From contig NC_014614.1 in assembly GCF_000196455.1 (NCBI RefSeq), positions 79,501 to 143,500 on the forward strand: 64,000 nt of DNA, written 5' to 3'. The translations under genes and the position numbers were made by a program. This DNA comes from Acetoanaerobium sticklandii. Its GTDB lineage: Bacteria; Bacillota; Clostridia; Peptostreptococcales; Filifactoraceae. Under the pieces are notes generated by a model that saw only the letters and a program-made list of their open reading frames with translations, had not been told where the DNA came from and made no database searches. Positions 8,763 to 16,690 of the stretch are shown piece by piece (positions within the stretch are counted from its first letter, which is position 1; every line of letters starts with the position of its first letter).

Positions 8763-8893
8763 TCTTTTAAAATAGTAATTATTAAATTGTTAAAACTTCT
8801 GTTTTGATTTTTAGCAATTTCTTCAAGCTCAGTTTTAAGTTCTTTAGGTATAGTTATTAATGTTCGAGTATTTTTATCAGATATTTTACCCAT
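8669..8893 (-). CDS. ribbon-helix-helix (CopG/Arc-like) DNA-binding protein
   Basis: A 74-residue protein whose first 50 residues form a ribbon-helix-helix fold: strand TRTLITIPKELKTELEEIAK, then RSFNNLIITILKDYIN. Such proteins bind DNA as dimers at palindromes. GGAGG lies about 10 bases before its ATG. It is divergent from tnpB, and an 18-base perfect palindrome lies between them, so it probably represses tnpB, itself or both. The last 20 or so residues read through the complement of the neighbouring small gene and look unnatural (SNSSDKGSTLEKRPL), which suggests the element end fused it to host DNA. Confidence 0.7.
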   Translation of the reverse strand: MGKISDKNTRTLITIPKELKTELEEIAKNQNRSFNNLIITILKDYINSFCASKRPEKAASNSSDKGSTLEKRPL

Positions 8894-8950
8894 GACTTTA
8901 TAGCCTCCGTGTTTATTTTATTGTATAATAACATAAAAGACAAATGGTTA

Positions 8951-8968
8951 CAAGTTGATATCAACTTG
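8951..8968. promoter_or_regulatory. 18-base perfect palindrome between RHH gene and tnpB
   Basis: CAAGTTGATATCAACTTG is fully self-complementary and sits 58 bases from the repressor gene and 26 bases from tnpB. It is a candidate operator for the ribbon-helix-helix protein, or the left-end hairpin of the element. Confidence 0.55.
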
Positions 8969-8993
8969 GCTTTCAAGTTAAGGAGGTGAAATT

Positions 8994-10124
8994 GTGATTA
9001 AATCGATAAAAATCAGATTGAAACCGACTAAAGAACAAGAAATATTAATGTTTAAATCAGTAGGAGTAGCTAGATTTGCATACAACTGGGGATTGGCAAA
9101 ATGGGAAGAAATGTATAAAAAAGGTTTAAAGCCTTCAAAGGCTAAAATTAGAAAAGAATTTAATAACTCTGTTAAGAAATCAGATGATTTCAAGTGGTTA
9201 TATGAGGTAAGCGGCCAAATAACATCTCAAGCATTTACTGATTTAGAATATGCTTACAAGAATTTTTTTAACAAAACTTCTGATAAACCTAAATTTAAAA
9301 CGAAGAAAAAATCAAAGAAATCCTTTTATGTTAGATATGATGCTCTTAAATTTAAAGATGCTAAGGTGAATATTGAAAAGATAGGAAAGGTTAAGTATTC
9401 CTCTAACTACAATATTCCACAATTAGATAATTATGTTAATCCTAGATGTCATTTTGATGGAAAGTATTGGTATCTTACATTTGGATTTGAACATAGCGAA
9501 AACAAAGCTAAGCTTGATTATAATTTAAGTATCGGCATAGATTTAGGTATTAAGGAATTAGCTTATGTGAGCTGTTTTAATAAGCCTATTAAAAACATTA
9601 ATAAATCTGTAAAGGTTAAGAAACTAAAAAAGCGATTAATAAGATTACAAAAACAAGTTTCAAGAAAATACGAAGCGAATAAATCAGGAGACAGATATAA
9701 CAAAACCAGTAACATCATAAAGTTAGAAAAACAAATTAAGCTATTACATAGAAAGCTTAATAATATCCGCAACAATCATCTTCACCAAACTACAAAAATG
9801 ATAGTTAAGTTAAATCCATATAGAATAGTTATGGAAGATTTAAATGTAACTGGGATGATGAAAAATAAGCATTTATCTAAGGCGATAGCTGAACAAAAAT
9901 TCTATGAATTTATAAGGCAAATAAAATACAAATGTGAATTTAATAACATTGAATTTTTACAAGTAGATAGATTCTATCCTTCGAGTAAAACCTGCTCTTC
10001 CTGTAGCGGTATTAAACAAGATTTAAAGCTTAAAGATAGAATATATCACTGTGATAAATGTGGATTGACAATGGATAGAGATAAAAATGCTTCGATTAAT
10101 CTTGCAAACTATAAAATAGTATAA
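8994..10124 (+). CDS. tnpB: TnpB RNA-guided nuclease (IS200/IS605 OrfB)
   Basis: A 376-residue TnpB, full length for the family. The RuvC active site is intact: D183 in GIDLGIKEL, E281 in MEDLNVTGM and the final Asp (361 or 363) in MDRDKNASINLA. The zinc finger CSSC...CDKC sits just before the last motif. The start is a GTG 7 bases after AAGGAGG. TnpB proteins are known to cut DNA guided by an omega-RNA made from the 3' end of their own gene and the right end of the element, so guide activity is plausible here. Confidence 0.92.
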   Translation: MIKSIKIRLKPTKEQEILMFKSVGVARFAYNWGLAKWEEMYKKGLKPSKAKIRKEFNNSVKKSDDFKWLYEVSGQITSQAFTDLEYAYKNFFNKTSDKPKFKTKKKSKKSFYVRYDALKFKDAKVNIEKIGKVKYSSNYNIPQLDNYVNPRCHFDGKYWYLTFGFEHSENKAKLDYNLSIGIDLGIKELAYVSCFNKPIKNINKSVKVKKLKKRLIRLQKQVSRKYEANKSGDRYNKTSNIIKLEKQIKLLHRKLNNIRNNHLHQTTKMIVKLNPYRIVMEDLNVTGMMKNKHLSKAIAEQKFYEFIRQIKYKCEFNNIEFLQVDRFYPSSKTCSSCSGIKQDLKLKDRIYHCDKCGLTMDRDKNASINLANYKIV

Positions 10125-10300
10125 GTGGTGATTTTGAAAAATTATACTATATGTATCCTGCGTTGTGGGAGAATTTAAGTCCTTGGAGAGTTACACCAAA
10201 CTAAAGTAGAGTGAGAAATCATTCAAAATAGAACTCGATGAATAGGAAATGTTATTTGGTAACAAATAATGTAAGTAAAATTTATATATTTATAAGTTTT
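10125..10300 (+). ncRNA. probable omega-RNA region and right end of TnpB element
   Basis: The 314 bases between tnpB and the next gene hold no reading frame. By analogy with studied TnpB loci, the guide RNA scaffold should come from the end of tnpB and this region. The hairpin TTATTTG-GTAA-CAAATAA at 10252-10269 supports a right-end structure. The exact RNA ends and guide start cannot be fixed without knowing the insertion point. Confidence 0.4.
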
Positions 10301-10307
10301 ATGCAAC

Positions 10308-10326
10308 GGTTCAAGTCCTCTTGAGT
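10308..10326 (+). repeat. copy of tRNA-Arg 3' segment (possible attachment-site remnant)
   Basis: GGTTCAAGTCCT is identical to tRNA-Arg bases 2929-2940, and the next seven bases match at five positions (CTTGAGT against ATTGGGT). Direct orientation relative to the tRNA. It could mark the right edge of a block inserted at the tRNA, although GGTTCAA occurs in most tRNAs and no integrase is seen between the copies. Confidence 0.35.
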
Positions 10327-10438
10327 AATATATAAATAAAAAATGACTATTTAATAAAAAGAGGAGTATTCTAACTAGCCTATTTTCTTTTGCCTTGGGT
10401 ATATATAAAATAAGGGTGAAAGCTATGGGAGGTGCATT

Positions 10439-10903
10439 ATGGACGAGTTTATGAAAGAAGCTATAAAAGAAGCGTTTGAGGGGATAGGATTAAGAGCTGG
10501 AGGACCTTTTGGAGCGGTTATAGTAAAAGATAATAAAGTAATTGCTAGAGGCCATAACAAAGTGATAGAAACCAATGACCCTACTGCACATGCAGAAATA
10601 GTAGCAATAAGAGAGGCGACCAAATTACTCGGAAGGTTTGACCTTTCAGACTGCATACTTTATACTACCTGCGAGCCTTGTCCTATGTGTTATAGTGCAG
10701 CTCACTGGGCTAAGATTCCACTTATATATTATGGAGCGACTCAAGATGATGCAAAGGATATAGGGTTTGATGATAGTTATATTTATGAGGTACTACAAAA
10801 CAAGCATTCAAACGAAAAAATGAAAATATGTCAGATAGATAGAGAGCAGTGCTTAGAGCCATTTAGAAAATATGAAGAGGATGAAGAAAGAATTTTATAC
10901 TAA
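10439..10903 (+). CDS. guaD: guanine deaminase-like nucleoside/base deaminase
   Basis: A 154-residue zinc deaminase of the CDA fold. Zinc ligands are in THAEIVAIREA (His and catalytic Glu) and CEPCPMC (two Cys). The opening GGPFGAVIVKDNKVIA, NDPTAHAE and IGFDDSYIYEVL closely resemble Bacillus GuaD (156 residues), which turns guanine into xanthine, rather than the tRNA deaminase TadA, a separate copy of which lies at 46.2 kb. GGGAGG precedes the ATG. A single-gene unit, probably in purine salvage or use of purines as a nitrogen source. Confidence 0.82.
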   Translation: MDEFMKEAIKEAFEGIGLRAGGPFGAVIVKDNKVIARGHNKVIETNDPTAHAEIVAIREATKLLGRFDLSDCILYTTCEPCPMCYSAAHWAKIPLIYYGATQDDAKDIGFDDSYIYEVLQNKHSNEKMKICQIDREQCLEPFRKYEEDEERILY

Positions 10904-10918
10904 TCAAATAGTTTTCAT

Positions 10919-10952
10919 GAGTCCTGTTAAAAATGATAGGGCTTATTTTTTT
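10919..10952 (+). terminator. terminator after guaD
   Basis: AGTCCT (10920-10925) pairs with AGGGCT (10938-10943), with one G-T pair, followed by a run of T. Confidence 0.65.
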
Positions 10953-11036
10953 GCATAAATAAACTCTATACTTTAAATAGAAAAACTCAATTTGATATTG
11001 ATAATACAACATGCTACGCTAAAAACGTGTATGCAT

Positions 11037-11048
11037 AATGTATACATT
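11037..11048. promoter_or_regulatory. AATGTATACATT palindrome upstream of the methyl-transfer cluster
   Basis: A perfect 12-base palindrome about 70 bases before the first gene of the cluster; GTATGCAT and GCGTATAG nearby are related partial copies. Candidate operator for the operon. A tiny frame with its own ribosome site (ATG 11083 to TGA 11109, 8 codons) lies between it and the first gene and overlaps that gene's ribosome site. Confidence 0.4.
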
Positions 11049-11115
11049 TTGCGTATAGATATAAAAAGGGGTGGAGATGTAAATGAATTTATATGAAACA
11101 AGGAGGTGAAAGAAA

Positions 11116-11934
11116 ATGTTTGAAAACGATATTATAAAAGCTTATGCATTACTAAATATAGAGAGAAAAATTGTTGGGGTTAAGCTGATTAAAAATAAGC
11201 AAGAGTTTGATTCCTACGATGTAATTAATCTTATAAATCCTCTGTCTTATTGTGTAGCAGTAAAATCAGCTAGTTTAGGGCATAGAATAAAGTTTGATAA
11301 GCTAACTTCGGGGTGTGGAGGTAGCACAAGGGCACTTGGATTAGAAAAACCTGCGGATGATTTTTTGGATGGAACGGCGCCATACAGACTTGGACTTTTT
11401 AAAGATGAAAATGTAGCAAAAAGAGCAGCGCTTGAGACAGGCAATATTTTATCGAATACATATGGAGTTTTAGTTCAGCCGGTAGAGTTTTTTAGTAGCA
11501 ATGACAAGCCAGATGTTGTTATTGCTATAGGAAAACCAAGAGAGCTAATGAGAATAATCCAAGGCTATACATATAACAAAGGAATAAGTAAGCAGTTTAG
11601 CATGTCGGGTAATCAAGGAGTATGTGTAGAGGCTACTGCCTATCCTTTGATACATAATACTGTAAATATGTCCTTGCTTTGCTCAGGGACTAGATTTTTA
11701 GCTGAGTGGGCTGAAGATGAGGGGGCAGTAGGAATTCCGATGTCTTTATTTAGCGAAGTCATAGAAGGTATATACAATACAGTAAATGCTGTAGAGATGG
11801 ATAAAAGAAAATCAGAAATAAGCGAAGAACTGACTTTAAATAATATCGAGTGTATGGAAATGGAATATGGAAAAACTTATTATACGGAATATGAAAAAGA
11901 AAAAAGGGAAAAACGAAAAAATGAGAAGCATTGA
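11116..11934 (+). CDS. DUF169-family protein (copy 1)
   Basis: A 272-residue DUF169 (COG2043) protein, function unknown. Family features are clear: PLSYCVAVKSA, the GCGG..ALGL segment, PYRLGLF, PDVVIAIGKPRELMRIIQGY, then NQGVC, SLLCSGTRF and EGAVGIPMSLF. Cysteines 46, 67, 170 and 189 are also present, at equivalent positions, in the second copy at 27.9 kb, so they may bind metal or a cofactor. No signal peptide. First gene of the cluster; its 3' end overlaps the permease gene. The link with a corrinoid methyl-transfer operon suggests a role there, which is inference. Confidence 0.85.
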   Translation: MFENDIIKAYALLNIERKIVGVKLIKNKQEFDSYDVINLINPLSYCVAVKSASLGHRIKFDKLTSGCGGSTRALGLEKPADDFLDGTAPYRLGLFKDENVAKRAALETGNILSNTYGVLVQPVEFFSSNDKPDVVIAIGKPRELMRIIQGYTYNKGISKQFSMSGNQGVCVEATAYPLIHNTVNMSLLCSGTRFLAEWAEDEGAVGIPMSLFSEVIEGIYNTVNAVEMDKRKSEISEELTLNNIECMEMEYGKTYYTEYEKEKREKRKNEKH

Positions 11935-12736
11935 TAAAGAGAAGAAAAGATATTTTAGCGTAGTGGTTATAAGAAGCGCATTTATTATTGCAGGGATTTT
12001 TTTGTGGGAGTACAGTGCATCATCTGGAAGCTATAATCCCATATTTACAAGCTATCCCAGTCAGATTCTAAAGGATTTAATGGTCTTTTTTACCAGTGGG
12101 GAGTTATATAAGCATGCATCTATAACACTTACCGAGGTATTTTGGGGGTTATTTTTTGGAAGTGCTATAGGTATTTTGCTGGCAATAGTTTTTGGATACT
12201 TCTCTTTTATTGGAGAAATAATAACTCCTATAATTTCAGCAATTAGCTGTATTCCACAGTTAGCACTTGCGCCAGTGTATGTTCTTTGGTTTGGGCTAGG
12301 GCTTACCTCTAAGATTTTTCTTGCAGGCTTAATGGTATTTTTCAATGTATTTTCAGCAACCTATGGAGCTATTAAGTCTATGGATAAAGGAATACTGGAA
12401 TCTGCAAATCTTCTTGGAGCAAGTCATTTTCAAACGCTTAGAACAGTTGTAATTCCTTCATGTATGCCATGGATATTGTCAGGGCTAAGAGGGGGAGTAA
12501 GTGCGGCTCTTGTAGGAGCTATTATAGGCGAGTACATAGGCTCAAAAGGTGGATTTGGCTGGATGATTACCTATTCAACTTCATATTTTAATATTAGCCG
12601 AGTGATGTCGTGCATAGTTATACTGCTTTTTGTAGGACTAGGACTAAACAAAATATTGGATATTATGGAGCAAAAGCTACTCGTATGGAGAACGGTTACT
12701 AGCCTTAGAATGGAAAATTTAAAAAATCAAGATTAA
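11921..12736 (+). CDS. ABC permease, NitT/TauT (SsuC/TauC) type
   Basis: A 271-residue inner-membrane permease with about six membrane segments; the first is VVIRSAFIIAGIFLWEYSA. The ATPase-coupling EAA loop is ESANLLGASHFQTLRTVVIP, with the conserved Gly and following LSGLRGG. The family moves sulfonates, taurine, nitrate, pyrimidine precursors and similar small organics. I start it at ATG 11921 because earlier in-frame ATGs add a string of Lys and lack a ribosome site; it overlaps DUF169 by 14 bases. Partners are the binding protein and ATPase that follow. Confidence 0.87.
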   Translation: MRSIDKEKKRYFSVVVIRSAFIIAGIFLWEYSASSGSYNPIFTSYPSQILKDLMVFFTSGELYKHASITLTEVFWGLFFGSAIGILLAIVFGYFSFIGEIITPIISAISCIPQLALAPVYVLWFGLGLTSKIFLAGLMVFFNVFSATYGAIKSMDKGILESANLLGASHFQTLRTVVIPSCMPWILSGLRGGVSAALVGAIIGEYIGSKGGFGWMITYSTSYFNISRVMSCIVILLFVGLGLNKILDIMEQKLLVWRTVTSLRMENLKNQD

Positions 12737-12766
12737 TTTGTATTTAATAATAAGGAGATGAAGATT

Positions 12767-13810
12767 ATGAAAAAAAATATTAAAAAATTTACAAATTTAG
12801 TTTTATCAGCAGCTTTAGTTATGAGTATTTTTACTGGATGTAGTAGTAACACAGCTACACCTGCTGAGACTACTGAAGGGTCAGAGTCAAAAGAACTTAC
12901 GAAGGTTGTAGTATCTGAATTTAGAGGAATGAACTATGCAGCAGTACATATTGCAGATGCTATGGGGTATTTTGAAGAGCAAGGACTTGATGTGGAATTT
13001 GCAGTATATGGAGATGGACCAGTTGCTTTCCAAGGTATGCATGCTGGAGATTCTCAGTTTTGTATGCTATCTATAGAACCAGTGTTTAGAGCTTTTGATG
13101 AAGGATTAGAATCAAAAGTTGTTGCAGCACTTGACACTACTAGACTTTACGGATTTGCAGGTTCAAAGGATATTACTGAAATATCACAGCTAAAAGGAAA
13201 AACAGTATTTGCAGGAGCACCAGGCTCAGCACCATATTCATTTATTTGGAGCATTTTAGAAGAAGGCGGACTTAACCCAGCAGAGGATGTTACTTTTGCT
13301 CAAATGCAGTATGGAGCATCTATTACAGCTTTAGAGCAAGGAACTATTGATGCTTCTTATATGGATCACTACAACAGAAACAAATTCTCTGCAATAGGAG
13401 CAAACTTCCTTGTAGACGGTGCAGATATGGAAACTAAAAAAAGAGTTTTTGGCTCAGAGAAATTTGAAGGCTCTATTATAACAGCTACTAAAAAATTTGT
13501 AGATGAAAACCCAGAGACAGTGCAAAAATTTGTAAATGCTACAGTTAAAGGTGCAAAATGGCTTACATCACACAGCGATGAAGAAGTAGCTGAGGTACTT
13601 ATGCCATATCATGATGGAAGTACAAAAGAAGATTTAATTGAAAGAATTTCTCTTATAAAAATAGCGTATTCTCCTGATTGCAAAATATCAGCAGAAGGAT
13701 ATGAAGCTATGGAAAACTTCTCATTAAAGACAGGAGTTCTAAAAAATAAAGTTGGATTTGACAATATCATAGATATGAGTTTTGTTGAAAAAGCCCAAGA
13801 TGTAAAGTAA
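12767..13810 (+). CDS. ABC substrate-binding lipoprotein, NMT1/THI5-like
   Basis: A 347-residue lipoprotein. The signal peptide MKKNIKKFTNLVLSAALVM ends in the lipobox IFTGC (Cys25). The mature protein follows the NMT1/SsuA pattern: AAVHIADAMGYFEEQGLDVEF, then QLKGKTVFAGAPGSAPY and ALEQGTIDASYMDHYNR. This class binds small organic ligands outside the membrane and hands them to the permease encoded upstream. The ATG at 12767 is preferred (AAGGAG 9 bases upstream) over 12758, which touches that site. The ligand is unknown; the operon suggests a methylated compound. Confidence 0.87.
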   Translation: MKKNIKKFTNLVLSAALVMSIFTGCSSNTATPAETTEGSESKELTKVVVSEFRGMNYAAVHIADAMGYFEEQGLDVEFAVYGDGPVAFQGMHAGDSQFCMLSIEPVFRAFDEGLESKVVAALDTTRLYGFAGSKDITEISQLKGKTVFAGAPGSAPYSFIWSILEEGGLNPAEDVTFAQMQYGASITALEQGTIDASYMDHYNRNKFSAIGANFLVDGADMETKKRVFGSEKFEGSIITATKKFVDENPETVQKFVNATVKGAKWLTSHSDEEVAEVLMPYHDGSTKEDLIERISLIKIAYSPDCKISAEGYEAMENFSLKTGVLKNKVGFDNIIDMSFVEKAQDVK

Positions 13811-13820
13811 GGTGTTATCG

Positions 13821-14837
13821 ATGTCTTATATAGATATTATAAATGTAAGTAAGTCATATGCAGATAATCAGGTGCTTAAAAACATCAGTTTATCTATCAA
13901 AAAAAATGAATTTGTTACGCTTCTTGGTTCCTCGGGATGCGGAAAAACTACACTTCTAAGGTCTATTGCAGGCCTTGGAAGTATAGATAATGGAAAAATA
14001 ATGCTAGATTCTGAAGATATTACTCATAAAAATCCAGGAGATAGAAATATAGGAATGATATTTCAGTCTTACTGTTTATTTCCTACTATGAATGTATTTA
14101 ATAACGTTGCTTACGGGCTAAAGTTAAAAAAAGAGCCAGAAAGTAAAATTAAAAATGAAGTTATGAGCGCTCTAGAGTCTGTAAACTTACTGGAAAAAGT
14201 AAAAAGTTACCCTTCTCAGCTTTCAGGTGGAGAACGTCAAAGAGTTGCACTTGCGAGGTCTCTCGTAATGAAGCCGAAGGTATTGCTACTTGATGAGCCT
14301 TTTAATGCCATCGATGCAAAGCTAAGAAAAGCTCTTCAGCTAAAAGTTAAAGAACTACATAAGGAATATGATATGACTTCTATAATGGTAACTCATGACC
14401 AAGACGAGGCAATGATAATGTCTGATACCATCCATCTATTTAAAGATGGAGTAATTGAGCAGTCAGGAACCTCAGCTGAACTTTATCTTACGCCAAAAAG
14501 CAAATATGTGGCTTCTTTTATGGGGAATTATAATGTCATAGAAGCTCAAATTTTTTCTAAGATAACAGGTGGAAAGTATAGCAAGGAGCATACTATAGGC
14601 TTAAGACCTGAGTCTATAGAAATTCATAAAGAAAAGCTTGAAGCTAAAGCTAATGAGTTTATTTTAATTGGTGTGATAAGTAACCTCATACCTCAAGGCA
14701 ATATTGTTAGATTTTCTGTAAAAATCATGGATGAATATGTAGATGTGGATGTATTAGTTGACAGATGCAGTGGTTTTTCTATTGGAGACAAAGTGAACTT
14801 AAAAATTAAACCAGATAAAATTCTATATTTTGATTAG
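13821..14837 (+). CDS. ABC ATPase of the NitT/TauT-type importer
   Basis: A 338-residue ATPase. Walker A GSSGCGKTTL, Q-loop MIFQSYCLFP, signature LSGGERQRVALA, Walker B VLLLDEPFNAID and H-loop VTHDQDEA are all intact. After residue 240 there is a TOBE-like regulatory domain (TIGLRPESIEI and later strands), which is more typical of PotA/FbpC/MalK than of SsuB, so ligand feedback is possible. The start is ATG 13821, just after the binding-protein gene. Energises transport through the permease at 11.9 kb. Confidence 0.88.
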   Translation: MSYIDIINVSKSYADNQVLKNISLSIKKNEFVTLLGSSGCGKTTLLRSIAGLGSIDNGKIMLDSEDITHKNPGDRNIGMIFQSYCLFPTMNVFNNVAYGLKLKKEPESKIKNEVMSALESVNLLEKVKSYPSQLSGGERQRVALARSLVMKPKVLLLDEPFNAIDAKLRKALQLKVKELHKEYDMTSIMVTHDQDEAMIMSDTIHLFKDGVIEQSGTSAELYLTPKSKYVASFMGNYNVIEAQIFSKITGGKYSKEHTIGLRPESIEIHKEKLEAKANEFILIGVISNLIPQGNIVRFSVKIMDEYVDVDVLVDRCSGFSIGDKVNLKIKPDKILYFD

Positions 14838-14864
14838 TTAAAGCAATGGCAAAGGAGAATTAGA

Positions 14865-15800
14865 TTGAGTACTAAACTACATATTGTTTCAGGATTTTTA
14901 GGAGCAGGAAAAACTACTTTTATTAGAAATGTGATTCCTTTTATGAAAGGAAAAATTGCTTTAATTGAAAATGAGTATTCTGATGTAAGCATAGACTCTG
15001 AGCTTTTTATCACGGAAGAGCTAGTAATAAAAGAGATATTTTCAGGCTGCATCTGCTGTAGCTTGATAAAGGATTTTAGAACTACGATAGATGAACTCAC
15101 TAGAAATTATGATTTAGAGCATATTTTTATCGAGCCATCTGGGGTAGGTAGCCTATCCGATATAGTAGCTGTCTGTGAGGATATATCAAAGACTTCGGGG
15201 AAAGCTATTGAGATTCAGAGCTTGGTTACTTTAGTGGATGTTAGCTCATTCGAAGACTATATAGATAGCTTTGGAGAGTTTTATATCAATCAAATTGAAA
15301 ATGCCAAAGCTATAATAATAACTCACATAGAGGATGTAACTGAATCAGCTCTTGAGAAAATTATGGATGAGATAAAAGCTGTCAATAATTCGGCTGTTAT
15401 TTTTTCTGAAGACTATCTGTCCTATCCTACCCAAAAAACCTTAGATATTTTGGAAACTGCATATAATCATGAACTGAATGTTATAGGTTCAGGTAAAACA
15501 ACTCCAGCAACGAGTTATTTTACTACAGTTTCAATTCACAATCCAAACAAATTATCTATGGAAGAGCTATCAAATTTATCAAATATATTCAAAAATAGAG
15601 AATTGGGAACAGTGCTAAGAGCTAAAGGAGTAATTCAGCTAGTAGATTCTAGCTTTGTACATTTTGATTTTACTCCTAATTATTTTGACTGGGAGTATCT
15701 AAACAACAGCAAGGAGACAAAGCTATCGGTGATAGGCAAGAATTTGAACCAAGCATATATCAAAGGTTTGTTTTCTGATGTTTTGGAGGCATTAATATGA
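14865..15800 (+). CDS. CobW/G3E-family GTPase (metallochaperone-like)
   Basis: A 311-residue P-loop GTPase of the COG0523/CobW group. The P-loop is GFLGAGKTTF, the metal-binding CxCC motif is GCICC (Cys62, 64, 65), the Walker B-like region is HIFIEPSGVG, and a C-terminal domain follows. Family members deliver metals such as zinc, nickel or cobalt to target enzymes. It starts with TTG, 7 bases after AAAGGAG, and overlaps the next gene by 4 bases. In an operon rich in zinc-dependent URO-D methyltransferases plus a cobalt cofactor protein, a chaperone for zinc or for corrinoid loading is the natural guess; which metal is not shown. Confidence 0.85.
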   Translation: MSTKLHIVSGFLGAGKTTFIRNVIPFMKGKIALIENEYSDVSIDSELFITEELVIKEIFSGCICCSLIKDFRTTIDELTRNYDLEHIFIEPSGVGSLSDIVAVCEDISKTSGKAIEIQSLVTLVDVSSFEDYIDSFGEFYINQIENAKAIIITHIEDVTESALEKIMDEIKAVNNSAVIFSEDYLSYPTQKTLDILETAYNHELNVIGSGKTTPATSYFTTVSIHNPNKLSMEELSNLSNIFKNRELGTVLRAKGVIQLVDSSFVHFDFTPNYFDWEYLNNSKETKLSVIGKNLNQAYIKGLFSDVLEALI

Positions 15801-16663
15801 GCATAACTGATTTTAACTGTACATATAATAATGGAGCAGGAGTAAACGAGGAAATAGTCCAAAAAACAAAGCTTAAATTTCCAGATGCCTATAAAAATTG
15901 GGAAGACATGGCAGTTTTAGCTAAAGAGATTAAAAATCATGAAGACGCATCATTTTGCACTTTGCCTTTTTGTCATACTCTAGAAGGAGAAGCCTTAGGC
16001 GCAGTTATAAACTACGGAGATGAAAGGATAGGACCTAGAGGCAAGGATTATCTCACATCCAGCATAGAAGATTTACTGAGCATTTCTGAGCTTGATTTTT
16101 CGAAGGGAAGACTGGCAGAGGTTCTAAAAGCTTGTAGTTATCTAAGGCAAGAAGGCGAAAATGTAGCACTATATATATCGGGACCATTTACGATTTTGAA
16201 CCTTCTAATTGATTTGAGGTATGTTTTTAAAGCTTTTAAAAAATCTCCTGAAGTAATGGAGAAAATTTTAGAAAAGCTGAGAGTTGAATTACTTCGCTTT
16301 ATAAGGGAAGCACAAAATATGGGAGTTAATATTTTTAGTTATGGAGATTCTTCTGGGGGGCTTAATATCCTAGGACCCAAACTATCCGAGCAAATAGTTG
16401 AGATGTTTACCTACCCACTATTAAAAGAAGCTCAGCAGATTATAACTGATGATTCTGTTATGCTACTTTGTCCCAAAACATCTTTTGCTTTAATTGGAAC
16501 GAATAAAGCAAAATGGAAAAATGTTGAGCTAAAAGAGTCTATGAAATACGACAAAGCTTGCGTTAGTATGATTGGAAAAGCAAAGTTTTTGGGAGAAATG
16601 TGCATCAAGAATAAAAATTATATATTGAAAGATGGAGTCATAAAATCCATAGAATTAATATAA
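15797..16663 (+). CDS. URO-D/MtaA-like protein with damaged metal site
   Basis: A 288-residue member of the uroporphyrinogen decarboxylase/MtaA fold, shorter than its neighbours (343-356). It resembles the MtaA-like protein at 18.5 kb: FPDAYKNWEDMA against FPDAHQNPQQMA, and the shared DFSKGRLAEVLKA-type stretch. The zinc motif HxCG of the other copies reads LLCP here: Leu223 replaces His, Cys225 stays. The N-terminal 30 residues and the C-terminal Cys segment are missing or diverged. It may be a non-catalytic partner of one of the active enzymes, or a decaying duplicate. It overlaps the GTPase gene by 4 bases, so it is still translated with the operon. Confidence 0.8.
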   Translation: MSITDFNCTYNNGAGVNEEIVQKTKLKFPDAYKNWEDMAVLAKEIKNHEDASFCTLPFCHTLEGEALGAVINYGDERIGPRGKDYLTSSIEDLLSISELDFSKGRLAEVLKACSYLRQEGENVALYISGPFTILNLLIDLRYVFKAFKKSPEVMEKILEKLRVELLRFIREAQNMGVNIFSYGDSSGGLNILGPKLSEQIVEMFTYPLLKEAQQIITDDSVMLLCPKTSFALIGTNKAKWKNVELKESMKYDKACVSMIGKAKFLGEMCIKNKNYILKDGVIKSIELI

Positions 16664-16690
16664 ATATAAAGTGAACTTGGGAGGAAATAT

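Larger units (their letters stand above)
8770..10290 (+). mobile_element. IS200/IS605-like TnpB element (ends approximate)
   Basis: Comprises the ribbon-helix-helix gene, the palindrome, tnpB and a right end with the subterminal hairpin TTATTTG-GTAA-CAAATAA (10252-10269). No TnpA is present, so it is a TnpB-only element that would move only with help in trans. Exact ends are not determined because these elements make no target duplication. Confidence 0.45.

Noticed and set aside
3001..10400. Integrase or recombinase for the tRNA-Arg block
   Set aside because: Searched all frames by eye for tyrosine or serine recombinase motifs; only IstA/IstB and TnpB are present.
10952..11115. Cobalamin or SAM riboswitch before the methyl-transfer island
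   Set aside because: No B12-box-like or SAM-aptamer landmarks could be found; only a palindrome and a tiny frame are seen.
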